IMG/VR virus record: IMGVR_UViG_3300036770_002535
Location: 1-20,375 of that record
DNA length: 20,375 nucleotides
DNA from: a virus
Reading direction: 5' to 3' (one strand)
Both the position numbers and the translations under genes were made by a program. How positions within the stretch are numbered: position 1 is the stretch's first letter; each line of letters starts with the position of its first letter. Of this stretch, positions 1-8,364 are shown one piece after another. Under the pieces are notes generated by a model. That model did no database searches, was not told the origin of the DNA, and saw nothing but the letters and a program-made list of their open reading frames with translations.

Positions 1-1906
1 ATGGTAAACCTATTACAAATGAACCTGCTGATCTAGTAGATCCGTCAGTATTATAGGTCGGATTAACTCCATTACTCTGAGTCGTTGGTGCAACATATGC
101 TCTGGTAATGTTATACCCATATGGTTGCCTTATATTAAATTCTGCTTGTTCCCATGTTACAGCTAAAAATAATTGGTTGTAAATATTATACAATTTTCTT
201 GTTTCTAATGTTTTAATGTCTTCTAATATGCTTTTCCAAGCATAAGGTAATCCACTCATACAACCAAAAAAATCACTCATAGTATACGAACCATACGGAC
301 CGCTACCAAGACCAATTGTGTTAATACCAGTTGTAGCTAAATCTGTATTAACAGGTACATCAGTTCCATTAGTTAAAGGTAAATTAATGTTAGTTTCTAA
401 AGAAGCCACAATTTGTGCAAACTTTACAAAATCTACCTCCGTTATATTTTTTACTTGTAGCATACTATAACTAAAAGCACCTGCACTTATAGCTATTGAA
501 GTAGGTAATATATTTACTAAATTAGAACCAAATCCAATTGGTTCTGCTTGTATATTAACTTCAGTAGTGCTTGTTTGTGAAGTATTATCACTAATTAAGG
601 GTGTCCCTGGGGGTGAAAGATTTCCAATTTTTGCAGCAATAGCAGGTGATGATAATGCCCCATTAACATCTCCGTTAACGAAAATAGGATAATATGTTTT
701 ACTATTTGTAGGTCCGGGTTGATCATTCCAAATTGGTACAGTAAGTGACGCAAAACTTCGAGGGAACATTTTTTTAACATCTAATAAATCAGCCAACGAA
801 GTTAACCCAGTAGTTTTAACATTAAGTGGTATTAGCACTTGTCTAAGATTATCATCAATAGTAATTAAAAATGCACCATATATTTGTTTTTCTTGCTCTG
901 GTGTTATTATAGGTTGTAACCCATATCCTATATTATCAATATCTGCTTCTGATAATCCAGCACTAAGTAATGCTAGTGTTAATTCCTGTGTTGCTGCGTT
1001 ATTTGCATAAATTACTTTTAATAAATTACTAGGCTTACCGAAATTCTCTAAATCTTGTAAACTTATACTTTTCCCTAAGTCCATACAATCAAAACCAAAG
1101 AAAACAGTTGATCTATTCACTCCTGCTATATCTGCTGTCATTAAATCAGCCATATTGCTAAAAGAGTCCTGTAAAAATTTACGACTATTAAAAGTAGCAA
1201 AAATAGCTTGGTTCGAATAATTTAAAAAACCATCTGCCTGCATGAAACTTGAACAAAATTCTTTGTATAGTGGGGTAGTTCTCGTAACTCCAGGTAGATA
1301 TGGATCGTTAGGATTTTGTTGCCCGCCGTTCCAATTAAATTCATTCCATGCTTGTAATGCATGTAATCGTACATATCCCCATTGTGTCACACTGTGATTT
1401 GGATTACTTGTTGAATATGGATACCATGTAGCTGATTGCCCCTGACCTATGTTGCCTGCTATAGCATAACCTGTAGTAGCTTGTCCAACACCACCTACTA
1501 ATGTACCTGTAGTACCATCTGGAGCACACCACATGTTACTAGGATCATTTGGTACATATGGAGCAGGTTTTGAATTTCCCAATGCAGGTATTGTATAGGT
1601 GTTTGTATACCCGCTTATTGTTGGAAAATTTGCAATAGTAATTAAATTATCATAAGTAGCATTTGTTAATGTAGGTCCACGATATTGGCCTCCACCAATA
1701 CTACCACGATTATATCCATCATTAATAGCCCATGTCAATAAACGTAAACAAGTTTTACTAACTACAGTACCAAACACATAATCGAAATTAGTCTTGCTAA
1801 CTCCCATGTGTTCTGCTGCAACTGGATTAATTCTAAATCCAATATCTTTCAATAATGAACTTAGTACATTAACACCCAATGGGCTTTGTTTACCAGTATC
1901 TGCCAT
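1..1906 (-). CDS. Large phage protein of unknown function, probably virion-associated (3' end outside the window)
   Basis: An uninterrupted minus-strand frame begins at ATG 1906-1904 (MADTGKQSPLGVNVL...) and runs off the left edge after 635 codons, so the C-terminus is missing. I do not recognise a catalytic motif, signal peptide or membrane segment. The protein is rich in Asn, Thr, Gly and aromatic residues, with low-complexity linkers around residues 100-190, which fits a virion or tail component. The start is 6 nt after the stop of the PAAR gene, in the same transcription unit, and there is no clear Shine-Dalgarno, so translational coupling is likely. A role next to the tail tip is inferred from that neighbour only. 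I am confident it is a gene and unsure of its function. Confidence 0.8.
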   Translation of the reverse strand, partial: MADTGKQSPLGVNVLSSLLKDIGFRINPVAAEHMGVSKTNFDYVFGTVVSKTCLRLLTWAINDGYNRGSIGGGQYRGPTLTNATYDNLITIANFPTISGYTNTYTIPALGNSKPAPYVPNDPSNMWCAPDGTTGTLVGGVGQATTGYAIAGNIGQGQSATWYPYSTSNPNHSVTQWGYVRLHALQAWNEFNWNGGQQNPNDPYLPGVTRTTPLYKEFCSSFMQADGFLNYSNQAIFATFNSRKFLQDSFSNMADLMTADIAGVNRSTVFFGFDCMDLGKSISLQDLENFGKPSNLLKVIYANNAATQELTLALLSAGLSEADIDNIGYGLQPIITPEQEKQIYGAFLITIDDNLRQVLIPLNVKTTGLTSLADLLDVKKMFPRSFASLTVPIWNDQPGPTNSKTYYPIFVNGDVNGALSSPAIAAKIGNLSPPGTPLISDNTSQTSTTEVNIQAEPIGFGSNLVNILPTSIAISAGAFSYSMLQVKNITEVDFVKFAQIVASLETNINLPLTNGTDVPVNTDLATTGINTIGLGSGPYGSYTMSDFFGCMSGLPYAWKSILEDIKTLETRKLYNIYNQLFLAVTWEQAEFNIRQPYGYNITRAYVAPTTQSNGVNPTYNTDGSTRSAGSFVIGLP

Positions 1907-1912
1907 AGTTAT

Positions 1913-2194
1913 TTATGGACAAAAAACGTCAGGGCTACCTTGTGAAATTCTGTGCCCGCAACTATTCCCTGATCCTATTCGTAATACAGGCACACCTTCT
2001 GCAAATACAGTAGGACTACCATCAGTAGTAACTGCTGCCCTATGAGGTGGATGGGGTTTTCTAAATGGTGCATGTGGACTGATTTTACTCACATGTAATC
2101 CTACACTAATACCATTACAAAATACTGTACTAGCACCTCTTAATATCTTTCCCCCTGCAGTATTAATATCACCTAGTCTACTTAAATTTGGCAT
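1913..2194 (-). CDS. PAAR-domain tail-spike tip protein (T4 gp5.4-like)
   Basis: This 93-residue protein starts at ATG 2194 (MPNLSRLGD). An upstream in-frame extension exists but overlaps the preceding gene and lacks its own ribosome site, whereas this ATG follows GGGGTG and sits 1 nt after the previous stop. Two PAAR-type halves are visible: GGKILRGASTVFCNGISVG followed by a His-rich stretch (SPHAPFRKPHPPH), then GSPTVFAEGVPVLRIG followed by CGH and a final GSPDVFCP. PAAR proteins form a small metal-stabilised cone that caps the spike of contractile tails; the His and Cys residues are candidate ligands. The length matches T4 gp5.4 (about 97 residues). The product should sit at the point of the baseplate spike. 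Confidence 0.85.
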   Translation of the reverse strand: MPNLSRLGDINTAGGKILRGASTVFCNGISVGLHVSKISPHAPFRKPHPPHRAAVTTDGSPTVFAEGVPVLRIGSGNSCGHRISQGSPDVFCP

Positions 2195-2195
2195 A

Positions 2196-2498
2196 TCACC
2201 CCATAATAATTTTTTTATCAGGTACCGTGATACCTGTTGTTGCTTGTATATACTTACTTTGTACTGCTTGCTCTGTTTCACTATACATTGCAACACTATT
2301 AGTATTTATCGTTACAGATTGGTCGGGATCTGCGGTAAACATACTAGGAACTAATCCCATACCCTGTGGCCCAGGTGCAATACTAACAGGATTTACTACA
2401 CTAATATGATTTCCTGATAATTCATTATTAATTTTTGCAATTAATTCTTCACCACTGTTTAATTTAAATGTGTAAATTTTACCAACTTCTAATGTCAT
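2196..2498 (-). CDS. Small Sm-like beta-barrel phage protein, function unknown
   Basis: A 100-residue protein whose ATG overlaps the glutaredoxin stop (TAATG) and is preceded by AAAGG. The N-terminus (VGKIYTFKLNSGEELIAKI) has the alternating beta pattern and Gly-Glu-Glu turn typical of short Sm/LSm-like barrels, followed by a Pro/Gly-rich stretch (residues about 40-50) and a Gln/Thr-rich tail. No catalytic residues are evident. Compact proteins of this type occur in marine T4-like phages without an assigned role. Its position between glutaredoxin and the PAAR gene does not decide between a metabolic and a structural job. The fold call is by pattern only and is tentative. Confidence 0.6.
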   Translation of the reverse strand: MTLEVGKIYTFKLNSGEELIAKINNELSGNHISVVNPVSIAPGPQGMGLVPSMFTADPDQSVTINTNSVAMYSETEQAVQSKYIQATTGITVPDKKIIMG

Positions 2499-2728
2499 TA
2501 TGCTGCCTTTGCGAAATGTTGTTTTAATTCTGTAAATCCACCGATATATTCTTCATTAAGAAATATCTGAGGAACTGTTTTTGCTGTTGGTACAGCCTCT
2601 AGTAATTCTTCTTTGGTATAACCATCTCCTATCTTTCTTTCTTCGATTTCATATCCTTTCTGCTTTAATAAAATTTTTGCTTGGTCGCAATATGGACAAT
2701 GATACTTACTCCATAGTATAGCTTTCAT
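2498..2728 (-). CDS. grx: Glutaredoxin
   Basis: A 76-residue thioredoxin-fold protein (MKAILWSKYHCPYCDQAK...). The CPYC redox pair lies at residues 11-14, the cis-proline loop is TVPQIF, and the GGFTEL segment matches the glutathione-binding Gly-Gly of glutaredoxins. The start at ATG 2728 is chosen over a longer in-frame start because a strong AAGGAG lies just upstream and the longer form would overlap nrdB. The family reduces disulfides using glutathione and is a direct electron donor to class I ribonucleotide reductase. Its position 10 nt after nrdB fits that role: it would re-reduce the C-terminal cysteine pair of the NrdA encoded upstream in the same operon. Confidence 0.92.
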   Translation of the reverse strand: MKAILWSKYHCPYCDQAKILLKQKGYEIEERKIGDGYTKEELLEAVPTAKTVPQIFLNEEYIGGFTELKQHFAKAA

Positions 2729-2738
2729 ATTTTTCTCC

Positions 2739-3851
2739 TTATAAACTTGGTAATGCATCGTAATCTAAAGAATCACTCATTACGCCAATCACGTAATTAG
2801 TGCTTTCGTTTTCTTGTAACGCTGTTTGTTTTTTACTTGTATCGCTATGCTTATTAAACCATGGGATAGGCGTAGACTTTGGTGAATGTTCGTGATAACG
2901 TATACCTATCTCTTTCAATGCATTACTTGCAGTATAATCTACAAAATCCTTTAATATATTAGCATTCAATCCAATCACTGGGCCTTTCTTAAACAAATAA
3001 TCAGCCCAAGCTTTTTCTTCACGTATAACATCCATATACATATTATATACTTCTTGTTCGCATTCTATTTTAGCTTGTGCAAATCTATCATCTTCTTTAA
3101 CAACTTGATTGATAATATATGCTGTCCATTCTTTGTGTAATACTTCATCCTGTAGAATTAAACTAATGATATTACCATTACCAATAAAGATTTTGTTTTC
3201 TACCATGGCCAGGCTTGTAGCGAAGCTTACCATAAATCTAAACGCTTCTAGTGCGTAACTAGCATTGAGTGCTAACCAAATTGCTTTAATATGTGTTGAT
3301 TCAAGAAATGGTATAGATGGAGGCTCGGAAGTTTCTTTAATACAATTTAATCTATGCAAGTCATCGTAGTACTTTCCTACACTACTTGCCATATCTACAA
3401 TCTCTTGCGTGTCGTGAATAGTATTAAACACTTCCTTTGGTACGTTATAGATATTACGAATGATATGGCTATAACTGCGACTATGAATGTTTGTTTCGAA
3501 AAAACTCCAATTATAAACTAATGCTTCTAATTCGGGGATGCTTATGACTGGAGTAAAGATTTGACTTGGGCCACGTCCTTGTAAACTATCCAATGCTGTT
3601 TGTCGCAATAAATTGCTTGTAAAAATATGCTTTACAGCTTCACTAGCTTCTTTAAAATCTTGTGAATCCTTTGTCAAACTAATTTCTTCAGGAACCCAAA
3701 AGAAACCACGTGCAGTTTGTTCCATCTTTTGTATTTTAGGATATTTCACTTCCTCGAAACGTTGTATGGTAACAGGCCCCTCAACATCTAAAAACATCTT
3801 ACGATGTAAATAATCTGTTTTTGTACGTAAATTGTATTGTGTTATGCTCAT
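2739..3851 (-). CDS. nrdB: Ribonucleotide reductase class I, beta (radical) subunit
   Basis: A 370-residue ferritin-fold diiron subunit that makes the tyrosyl radical used by NrdA. Expected di-iron and radical residues are visible: D88 (ALDSLQGR), E119, H123, Y127 in IHSRSYSHIIRN, E202 (ALEAFRF), and E236/H239 (QDEVLH). The C-terminal tail (NYVIGVMSDSLDYDALPSL) is the type that docks on the alpha subunit and carries a conserved Tyr. Size is close to E. coli NrdB (376) and T4 NrdB (388). One oddity: E119 and H123 are four residues apart (E-T-N-I-H), whereas E. coli and T4 have E-T-I-H. It starts 21 nt after the nrdA stop with only a weak ribosome site. It lies in the nrdA-nrdB-grx operon, which supplies dNTPs for phage replication. 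Confidence 0.95.
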   Translation of the reverse strand: MSITQYNLRTKTDYLHRKMFLDVEGPVTIQRFEEVKYPKIQKMEQTARGFFWVPEEISLTKDSQDFKEASEAVKHIFTSNLLRQTALDSLQGRGPSQIFTPVISIPELEALVYNWSFFETNIHSRSYSHIIRNIYNVPKEVFNTIHDTQEIVDMASSVGKYYDDLHRLNCIKETSEPPSIPFLESTHIKAIWLALNASYALEAFRFMVSFATSLAMVENKIFIGNGNIISLILQDEVLHKEWTAYIINQVVKEDDRFAQAKIECEQEVYNMYMDVIREEKAWADYLFKKGPVIGLNANILKDFVDYTASNALKEIGIRYHEHSPKSTPIPWFNKHSDTSKKQTALQENESTNYVIGVMSDSLDYDALPSL

Positions 3852-3872
3852 ATGTTATTGTCCGTAAAATTC

Positions 3873-6188
3873 TTAAAGTTTACAAGAATCACAATCTTCT
3901 TCTAAAACTTGTTCAATCATCATTATTTCTTTGCTTTTTGGTTCTTCTACCTTAGCTCCTGATTTATTAATTAAACTATAATAAAATGTTTTTAATCCAT
4001 AATGATGTGCTAACATAAGATTTTTTGCAATTGTTGTGATAGGTACTTTTCTATTCGCATAATGTGCTGGATTATAAAACGTATTTGTGCTAATACTTTG
4101 ATCTACATATGCCGCTAATACTGCTGCTGTTTTTATATACCCAATACAGTCAGTTTGTTCCCACATTAATTGATACTTATTTTTTAATTTATGATATTCA
4201 GGAACTACCTGTGTTAAACTGGCAGCTTTACTTTCTTTTACTGTAATTAAACTCATTGGCATCTCGATACCGTTCGTACTATTAATAACAACACTACTAC
4301 TTTCTACTGGAGCGATAGCCATTAATGTAGCATTACGCACACCATGTTTTTTCATGTTTTCACGCAATGGTTCCCAATCTAATTCAGGAGTGAAATTGGT
4401 TAATTCATTAACTCCATTTGCTCTGCGTTCCCATGGGAAAATACCTTTGCCATAATATGTTTTATCACTATCCACACATTTACCACGTTCCTGTGCTAAT
4501 TCAACTGTAGCTTCCGTAAGATAATATGCTTGATGTTCCATCCAAGATTTTACTTCTTGTAAACTATCTTTTTCGCCGTATTTTAATCCACGTTTTGCAT
4601 GCCAATAAGCAAGATTTGTTACACCTATACCCAATGGTTGTATTTCATCGTTACTCAGTTTACTTTGAATACTTAAAAAGTCTTGGTAATCAAGTATGTT
4701 ACAAAGGCTGCGCTGAAGAATGCGACAAGCCCTACGCATGTCTTCAGGATTACGGAATGCTCCCCAATTTATACTACCGAGTGTGCAAAGAGCGATGCGC
4801 CCGGTATCATCATCAAGACGTTTAAAAGGCACAGTAGGAAGTAATATTTCACAACATAAATTTGACTGATAAATTGTGTGGTATTGTGGGTCGAATGGAC
4901 CTTGATTCATTACATTATCAATAAACACAAGATAAATTCTACCTGTATCAGTACGCTCCTTTAATATACCACCTTTAAACACCTCTTCAGCGGACATAGT
5001 TTTCTTACGTAAGCCTTTTTGTTTTTCATATTTTACATAAAGTTCTTCAAACTTTTTAGTATCTTTGTAGAATGCTTCATATAAATCAGGTACTTCATTT
5101 GGATCAAAGAATGTTATGTTTTCTTTGTTTCGGAATCGTCTCCAGAAGAAAGCACTAAGGACAACCCCATAATCCATATGACGGACGCGGGTTTCTTCGG
5201 TTCCTTGATTGTTTTTAAGTACAATAAGATCATCAAACTGATGATGCCATATAGGATAGAAAACTGTAGCACTAGCATTGCGAATACCTCCTTGACTGCA
5301 ACTACGTAAATCACCAAACCACTTTTTAAGGAAAGGAATCATGCCGGTATGCATAATCTCACCGCCTCTGATAGGACTACCTAGAGGTCTTAGTCTACCA
5401 ATCTCTAACCCAATGCCAGCACGTTTACTAGCATACTTTGCCATCATTTCTCCTGAAGCAAAAATACTGTCCAAGTCATCATCACTGCGAATAAGGACAC
5501 AGCTACTAAATTGCTTGGTGGGAGTGCCCAAACCAGCGAGGACAGGAGTAGCCAAAGTAAACAGGCCATCACTAGCTGCGTTATAATATTCTTTGATGTA
5601 TCGCATTCTTGCATTGTTTGGTTCCTCACGATGAAAAACGGTCGCTGCTGCAACCATATATCTTATTTGTGGTGTCTCATATATATCCTTTGTGCTACGA
5701 TTCCTTACCAAATACTTTTCTATTAATTGTTCTATAGCTGCGTATGAATATTGCTCGTCCTTAGTATGATCAAGCATATCATTCATTTTGTTCCAATCTT
5801 CTATTGTATACCATTGTAATAGTTCTTCTGTATACAATCCAATTTCTATGTTCTTTTTAACTATGTCATAAAGATGAGGTACGTTATAATCCCCATATAC
5901 ATCTTTACGTAACATACTTAATCGTTGTTTTCCTGCTACATATTGGTAATTGGTATGTCCAACATCGATATTATGTTCTACATCAATTAAATTGACTACG
6001 GCACGTAGTGTTATTTCGTCTATTTCTCTTGTTGTGATTCCATCATAGAAATGTGGCTGTGCTTTTATTTCTATCATGCTTTGGCTTACATCAGCGATTC
6101 CCTTACATATTTTAGATATCTGTGCTTGCCATTTTTCTAGGTTAAGTTCTTCTTTTCGTCCCGATCTTTTTATTACATTTATTTGCAT
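3873..6188 (-). CDS. nrdA: Ribonucleotide reductase class I, alpha (catalytic) subunit
   Basis: A 771-residue protein reducing ribonucleoside diphosphates to deoxyribonucleotides. An N-terminal ATP-cone-like region spans about residues 1-90, suggesting dATP/ATP activity control. The active site is complete by motif: C230 (QFSSC) and C468 (IALCTLGSINW) as the reducing pair, N443/C445/E447 in SNLCCEILLP, Y736-Y737 (LKTFYY) for radical transfer, and the C-terminal shuttle pair C766/C769 (DCDSCKL), which the downstream glutaredoxin would re-reduce. The phosphate loop region (LMAIAPVESSS...NGIEMP) is present. Length is near E. coli NrdA (761). No intein or interruption is seen. It is the first gene behind a sigma70-like promoter at 6208-6235; the ATG follows CGGA, a weak ribosome site. 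Confidence 0.97.
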   Translation of the reverse strand: MQINVIKRSGRKEELNLEKWQAQISKICKGIADVSQSMIEIKAQPHFYDGITTREIDEITLRAVVNLIDVEHNIDVGHTNYQYVAGKQRLSMLRKDVYGDYNVPHLYDIVKKNIEIGLYTEELLQWYTIEDWNKMNDMLDHTKDEQYSYAAIEQLIEKYLVRNRSTKDIYETPQIRYMVAAATVFHREEPNNARMRYIKEYYNAASDGLFTLATPVLAGLGTPTKQFSSCVLIRSDDDLDSIFASGEMMAKYASKRAGIGLEIGRLRPLGSPIRGGEIMHTGMIPFLKKWFGDLRSCSQGGIRNASATVFYPIWHHQFDDLIVLKNNQGTEETRVRHMDYGVVLSAFFWRRFRNKENITFFDPNEVPDLYEAFYKDTKKFEELYVKYEKQKGLRKKTMSAEEVFKGGILKERTDTGRIYLVFIDNVMNQGPFDPQYHTIYQSNLCCEILLPTVPFKRLDDDTGRIALCTLGSINWGAFRNPEDMRRACRILQRSLCNILDYQDFLSIQSKLSNDEIQPLGIGVTNLAYWHAKRGLKYGEKDSLQEVKSWMEHQAYYLTEATVELAQERGKCVDSDKTYYGKGIFPWERRANGVNELTNFTPELDWEPLRENMKKHGVRNATLMAIAPVESSSVVINSTNGIEMPMSLITVKESKAASLTQVVPEYHKLKNKYQLMWEQTDCIGYIKTAAVLAAYVDQSISTNTFYNPAHYANRKVPITTIAKNLMLAHHYGLKTFYYSLINKSGAKVEEPKSKEIMMIEQVLEEDCDSCKL

Positions 6189-6207
6189 ATTTTATTCCGT
6201 CTAAAGT

Positions 6208-6235
6208 AGTATAGCATGTTTTTTGTGTGAATCAA
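6208..6235 (-). promoter_or_regulatory. Sigma70-like promoter of the nrdA operon
   Basis: On the minus strand, TTGATT (6235-6230) and TATACT (6213-6208) are separated by 16 nt, close to the bacterial housekeeping consensus TTGACA/TATAAT. Predicted transcription start is near 6201, giving a leader of about a dozen nucleotides before the nrdA ATG. It sits in one of the few real intergenic gaps and faces the operon. Placement ahead of nucleotide-metabolism genes fits early or middle expression. Confidence 0.65.
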
Positions 6236-6242
6236 TATTTAG
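6236..6242 (-). promoter_or_regulatory. Possible T4/cyanophage-type late promoter (CTAAATA)
   Basis: CTAAATA on the minus strand directly abuts the -35 box of the nrdA promoter. This resembles the late-promoter core of T4-like marine phages (TATAAATA/CTAAATA). If used, transcription would start near 6230 and keep nrdA and the downstream PAAR gene expressed late. A seven-base AT-rich match can arise by chance. Confidence 0.3.
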
Positions 6243-6250
6243 CGGGCATA

Positions 6251-6277
6251 GCAAAATATACACGCTACATATTTTAC
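6251..6277 (-). repeat. AT-rich inverted repeat downstream of the GT9-like gene
   Basis: Arms gcaaaatat and atattttac can pair over about 9 bp with one G-T wobble around a 9-nt loop. It lies between the stop at 6294 and the nrdA promoter, where a transcript end would be expected. The stem is weak and no U-run follows it, so it is not a convincing intrinsic terminator; it might mark an mRNA 3' end or be chance in AT-rich DNA. Confidence 0.3.
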
Positions 6278-6293
6278 ACCCAAAAAGCTACTA

Positions 6294-7199
6294 TTATTTT
6301 TTAACAGATTTTTTGATATGCTTTATTACATTGTTACATAACTCTTTGATTTCACTATCGGGAAGCATTAAAATGTCATCATTATTGGCTTCAGCCAAAT
6401 ACCTATCAAATTCAGCTATACCCACAGGCATATAATCACGATTTGGTTTATCATTAAGTATATTAAAATGATCAGGGTACGTATTATTAATGGTATTTGA
6501 TCCTCCCATAATAACTGTCCCTGGTAGATTAAAACTTCTTGCTAAATGTTGTCCTGATCCGTCAATTCCCAAAAAGTAATCACATTGTGACATTATAGCA
6601 GCATATGCTCTGGGCTCTCTAGGCCATATATTTATAAAATCACTTGAATTTAAAACTGGAACATCTCTATCTGTAATTAACCAAAGTCCATATCCTTGAT
6701 TTTTAATTTTTTTTATTAGTTCTTTACAGGTTTTAATATTTAATGACCTACAGGATTTATCTTTAATTTGACCTTCAAAAAACTCAACATCATTACTAAA
6801 TGGTTGAAAAGCAATTATTTTACTAAAATAATTCTTTCTTACACTGGCTCCTATAACTTTTTCATATTCTTGTAAGTGAATTTTAGAAGCAGACATATGC
6901 TCTTTGTTACCATTTATTTCTTGGTTCCATGCATCAGCAAGATTAATTTTACCATTTAAAAAATCACTATTTAAATATGGATCTGGTTTAATGATTTTTG
7001 TGTTTTTAATACGTTGATAATTATCTTTAGTATTGTTATCAAATATATTATTAACTAATATTTTATTACCCCAAAACAATGCGATATACTCATAAATGAT
7101 AATAGTACAGTCAGGATTATTGATGACAAATTTTTCTAAAGCTGGTATTGCAGTTATAACTTTAGATAAATCTCCTTGAATTATTAATGTTCTTTTCAT
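6294..7199 (-). CDS. GT9-like (ADP-heptose:LPS heptosyltransferase-type) glycosyltransferase
   Basis: A 301-residue protein in two Rossmann-like halves. The C-terminal half carries the best signature, CDYFLGIDGSGQHLARSFN (residues about 206-224), which matches the 'D-S-G-x-x-H-x-A' donor-site segment of GT9 heptosyltransferases, here with GSGQH. The N-terminal half starts KRTLIIQGDLSKVITAIPAL, like the first strand and loop of the same family (usually GDxxxxxPAL). The family transfers heptose or related sugars from nucleotide donors. The start at 7199 (ATGA overlap with the upstream stop, after CGGAA) is preferred; an ATG at 7208 would add three residues. It is the last gene of the oxygenase group. 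The substrate is unknown: virion protein or host surface glycan are both possible. Confidence 0.7.
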   Translation of the reverse strand: MKRTLIIQGDLSKVITAIPALEKFVINNPDCTIIIYEYIALFWGNKILVNNIFDNNTKDNYQRIKNTKIIKPDPYLNSDFLNGKINLADAWNQEINGNKEHMSASKIHLQEYEKVIGASVRKNYFSKIIAFQPFSNDVEFFEGQIKDKSCRSLNIKTCKELIKKIKNQGYGLWLITDRDVPVLNSSDFINIWPREPRAYAAIMSQCDYFLGIDGSGQHLARSFNLPGTVIMGGSNTINNTYPDHFNILNDKPNRDYMPVGIAEFDRYLAEANNDDILMLPDSEIKELCNNVIKHIKKSVKK

Positions 7200-7801
7200 A
7201 GTAAGCATTCCGTTAAACTTCTTTTTTCTCCCAATATTCCAATTGGAAATGTGTTAAAACTTAGACTTATTCGTGTTTGATCAACTACTACAGGATCAAC
7301 CCTATGTGATAATCCTGATGGAAACAAAATTAATGAATTTTCTTCTGCTTCAAACCACCAAGATTCACTGTTAAATTGGTTGAAAGATTTAGCTGGCATA
7401 TGTATTTGGTTATAACCTGATTTTATGAAATAAATTTTGTCTGTGGCTGTATCAGTTTGTACATAAAAAACGCCACTTACAAAACTGTTTGGGTGTGCAT
7501 GAGTATGATGTGCTTGTCCCTTTTCACTATAATTACCCCAACATTGTGTAATTCTTAATGATACATCATGTACAGGACTGTAAACATTTTCTAAAAAAAT
7601 TTTAATAGATTCATCAAAAAACGTTTTAAGTCTAGCAAGTTTTTTACTTTTTAGTAAATAATTTTCTACGCTTGTTGTATTATATTCATTTAATGTTCGT
7701 GGTTGATCAATTATAAACTTTTTTTCTGCTGCTGTTATAGGTTTATCTAATTTAAAAATACCAACAGGTTTAGGAAATACCCCAAAAATATTAAAATCCA
7801 T
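7196..7801 (-). CDS. 2OG-Fe(II) oxygenase of the 2OG-FeII_Oxy_5 type
   Basis: A 201-residue protein starting at ATG 7801, which overlaps the stop of the preceding oxygenase gene (TAATG). A longer reading from TTG 7813 is less likely. The core matches the phage and bacterial group typified by 'W-x-N ... H-x-H-P-N-S-x-x-S-G-x-x-Y': here CWGN (residues 87-90), HHTHAHPNSFVSGVFYV (98-114), a distal LILFPSGLSHRV with H166, and R177 in TRISLSFN. His residues at 99-103 and H166 are candidate iron ligands, and R177 is the likely 2-oxoglutarate carboxylate contact. Such enzymes hydroxylate proteins or small molecules using O2 and 2-oxoglutarate. The substrate is not shown; neighbouring genes suggest a virion protein or a sugar modification. 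Confidence 0.75.
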   Translation of the reverse strand: MDFNIFGVFPKPVGIFKLDKPITAAEKKFIIDQPRTLNEYNTTSVENYLLKSKKLARLKTFFDESIKIFLENVYSPVHDVSLRITQCWGNYSEKGQAHHTHAHPNSFVSGVFYVQTDTATDKIYFIKSGYNQIHMPAKSFNQFNSESWWFEAEENSLILFPSGLSHRVDPVVVDQTRISLSFNTFPIGILGEKRSLTECLL

Positions 7802-8364
7802 TACCAACCCCAACTGACAAAACTATAACGAATACCCTTTTTCACTGGTAAAACACTATGTGGGTACATAAAGGTACTAGGAAAAATAACAAGTTCTCCT
7901 TCTTTCAATGGAATAATTTGTCTATCAAACATAGTAAGTTCTCCTCCTTCATAATTATTGTTGAGTCCACCTAACATTGTTAATATAGGTACGCCACGGT
8001 TTTCACCTGTAAATAAAGATTGTATATGATCACAATGCAATCTCATTTCAGTATTAACATCATACCTATTCCATCTTACTTCACTATAGTTTGTTAGAGA
8101 ATAGAACCATTCAAAACCAAGAAACCTCATGTACTCATCTATTGCAAATTTAAGCTTTTCCCTAATAATTTTATCTTCAGATAAAGGTTCTAAGTTTATA
8201 TGTAAATCGTTATCATACGATGTGGCTTGCCCACTTATATGATCATAATAACTGTGTTTTATCCAATTTATTTTTTGTAATTTTTTAACTAGTTTTTTAC
8301 AAAAACTAGGTTCTAAAAAATCGGGATAATGTTTTACGTAGTCTTTAAGATGAAAGTTCTTCAC
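7801..8364 (-). CDS. 2OG-Fe(II) oxygenase, prolyl 4-hydroxylase-like fold, active-site residues intact
   Basis: A 187-residue double-stranded beta-helix oxygenase. The facial triad is complete: H110 and D112 in RLHCDH, H169 in FMYPHSV, followed by the 2-oxoglutarate Arg (R179 in GIRYSFVSW). The strand pattern GGLNNNYEGGELTMF then GELVIFPSTFMYPHSVLPV is typical of P4H-like phage enzymes. It reads from a GTG (8364) because an in-frame TGA lies three codons upstream and the next Met is residue 79; no Shine-Dalgarno is visible, so expression may be low or coupled. A TTAAATA box at 8385-8391 may be a late-type promoter. It is clearly paralogous to the next gene upstream (8417-8938). Likely role: hydroxylation of a protein side chain; target unknown. 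Confidence 0.8.
   Translation of the reverse strand: MKNFHLKDYVKHYPDFLEPSFCKKLVKKLQKINWIKHSYYDHISGQATSYDNDLHINLEPLSEDKIIREKLKFAIDEYMRFLGFEWFYSLTNYSEVRWNRYDVNTEMRLHCDHIQSLFTGENRGVPILTMLGGLNNNYEGGELTMFDRQIIPLKEGELVIFPSTFMYPHSVLPVKKGIRYSFVSWGW

Noticed and set aside
1907-1917. CATAAATA as a late promoter for the gene starting at 1906
   Set aside because: Predicted transcription would start within the ATG itself, leaving no leader. It also contains the stop codon of the PAAR gene, which explains part of the sequence.
1913-2296. 127-residue form of the PAAR protein
   Set aside because: The first 34 residues overlap the Sm-like gene in another frame and have no PAAR features; the internal ATG at 2194 has a GGGGTG site and conventional spacing.
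4526-4825. Plus-strand open frame within nrdA
   Set aside because: Antisense to the conserved catalytic region of NrdA, with no recognisable product or ribosome site.
6251-6277. Intrinsic terminator after the GT9-like gene
   Set aside because: The stem is AT-rich with one wobble pair and there is no U-tract after it on the minus strand; reported only as an inverted repeat.
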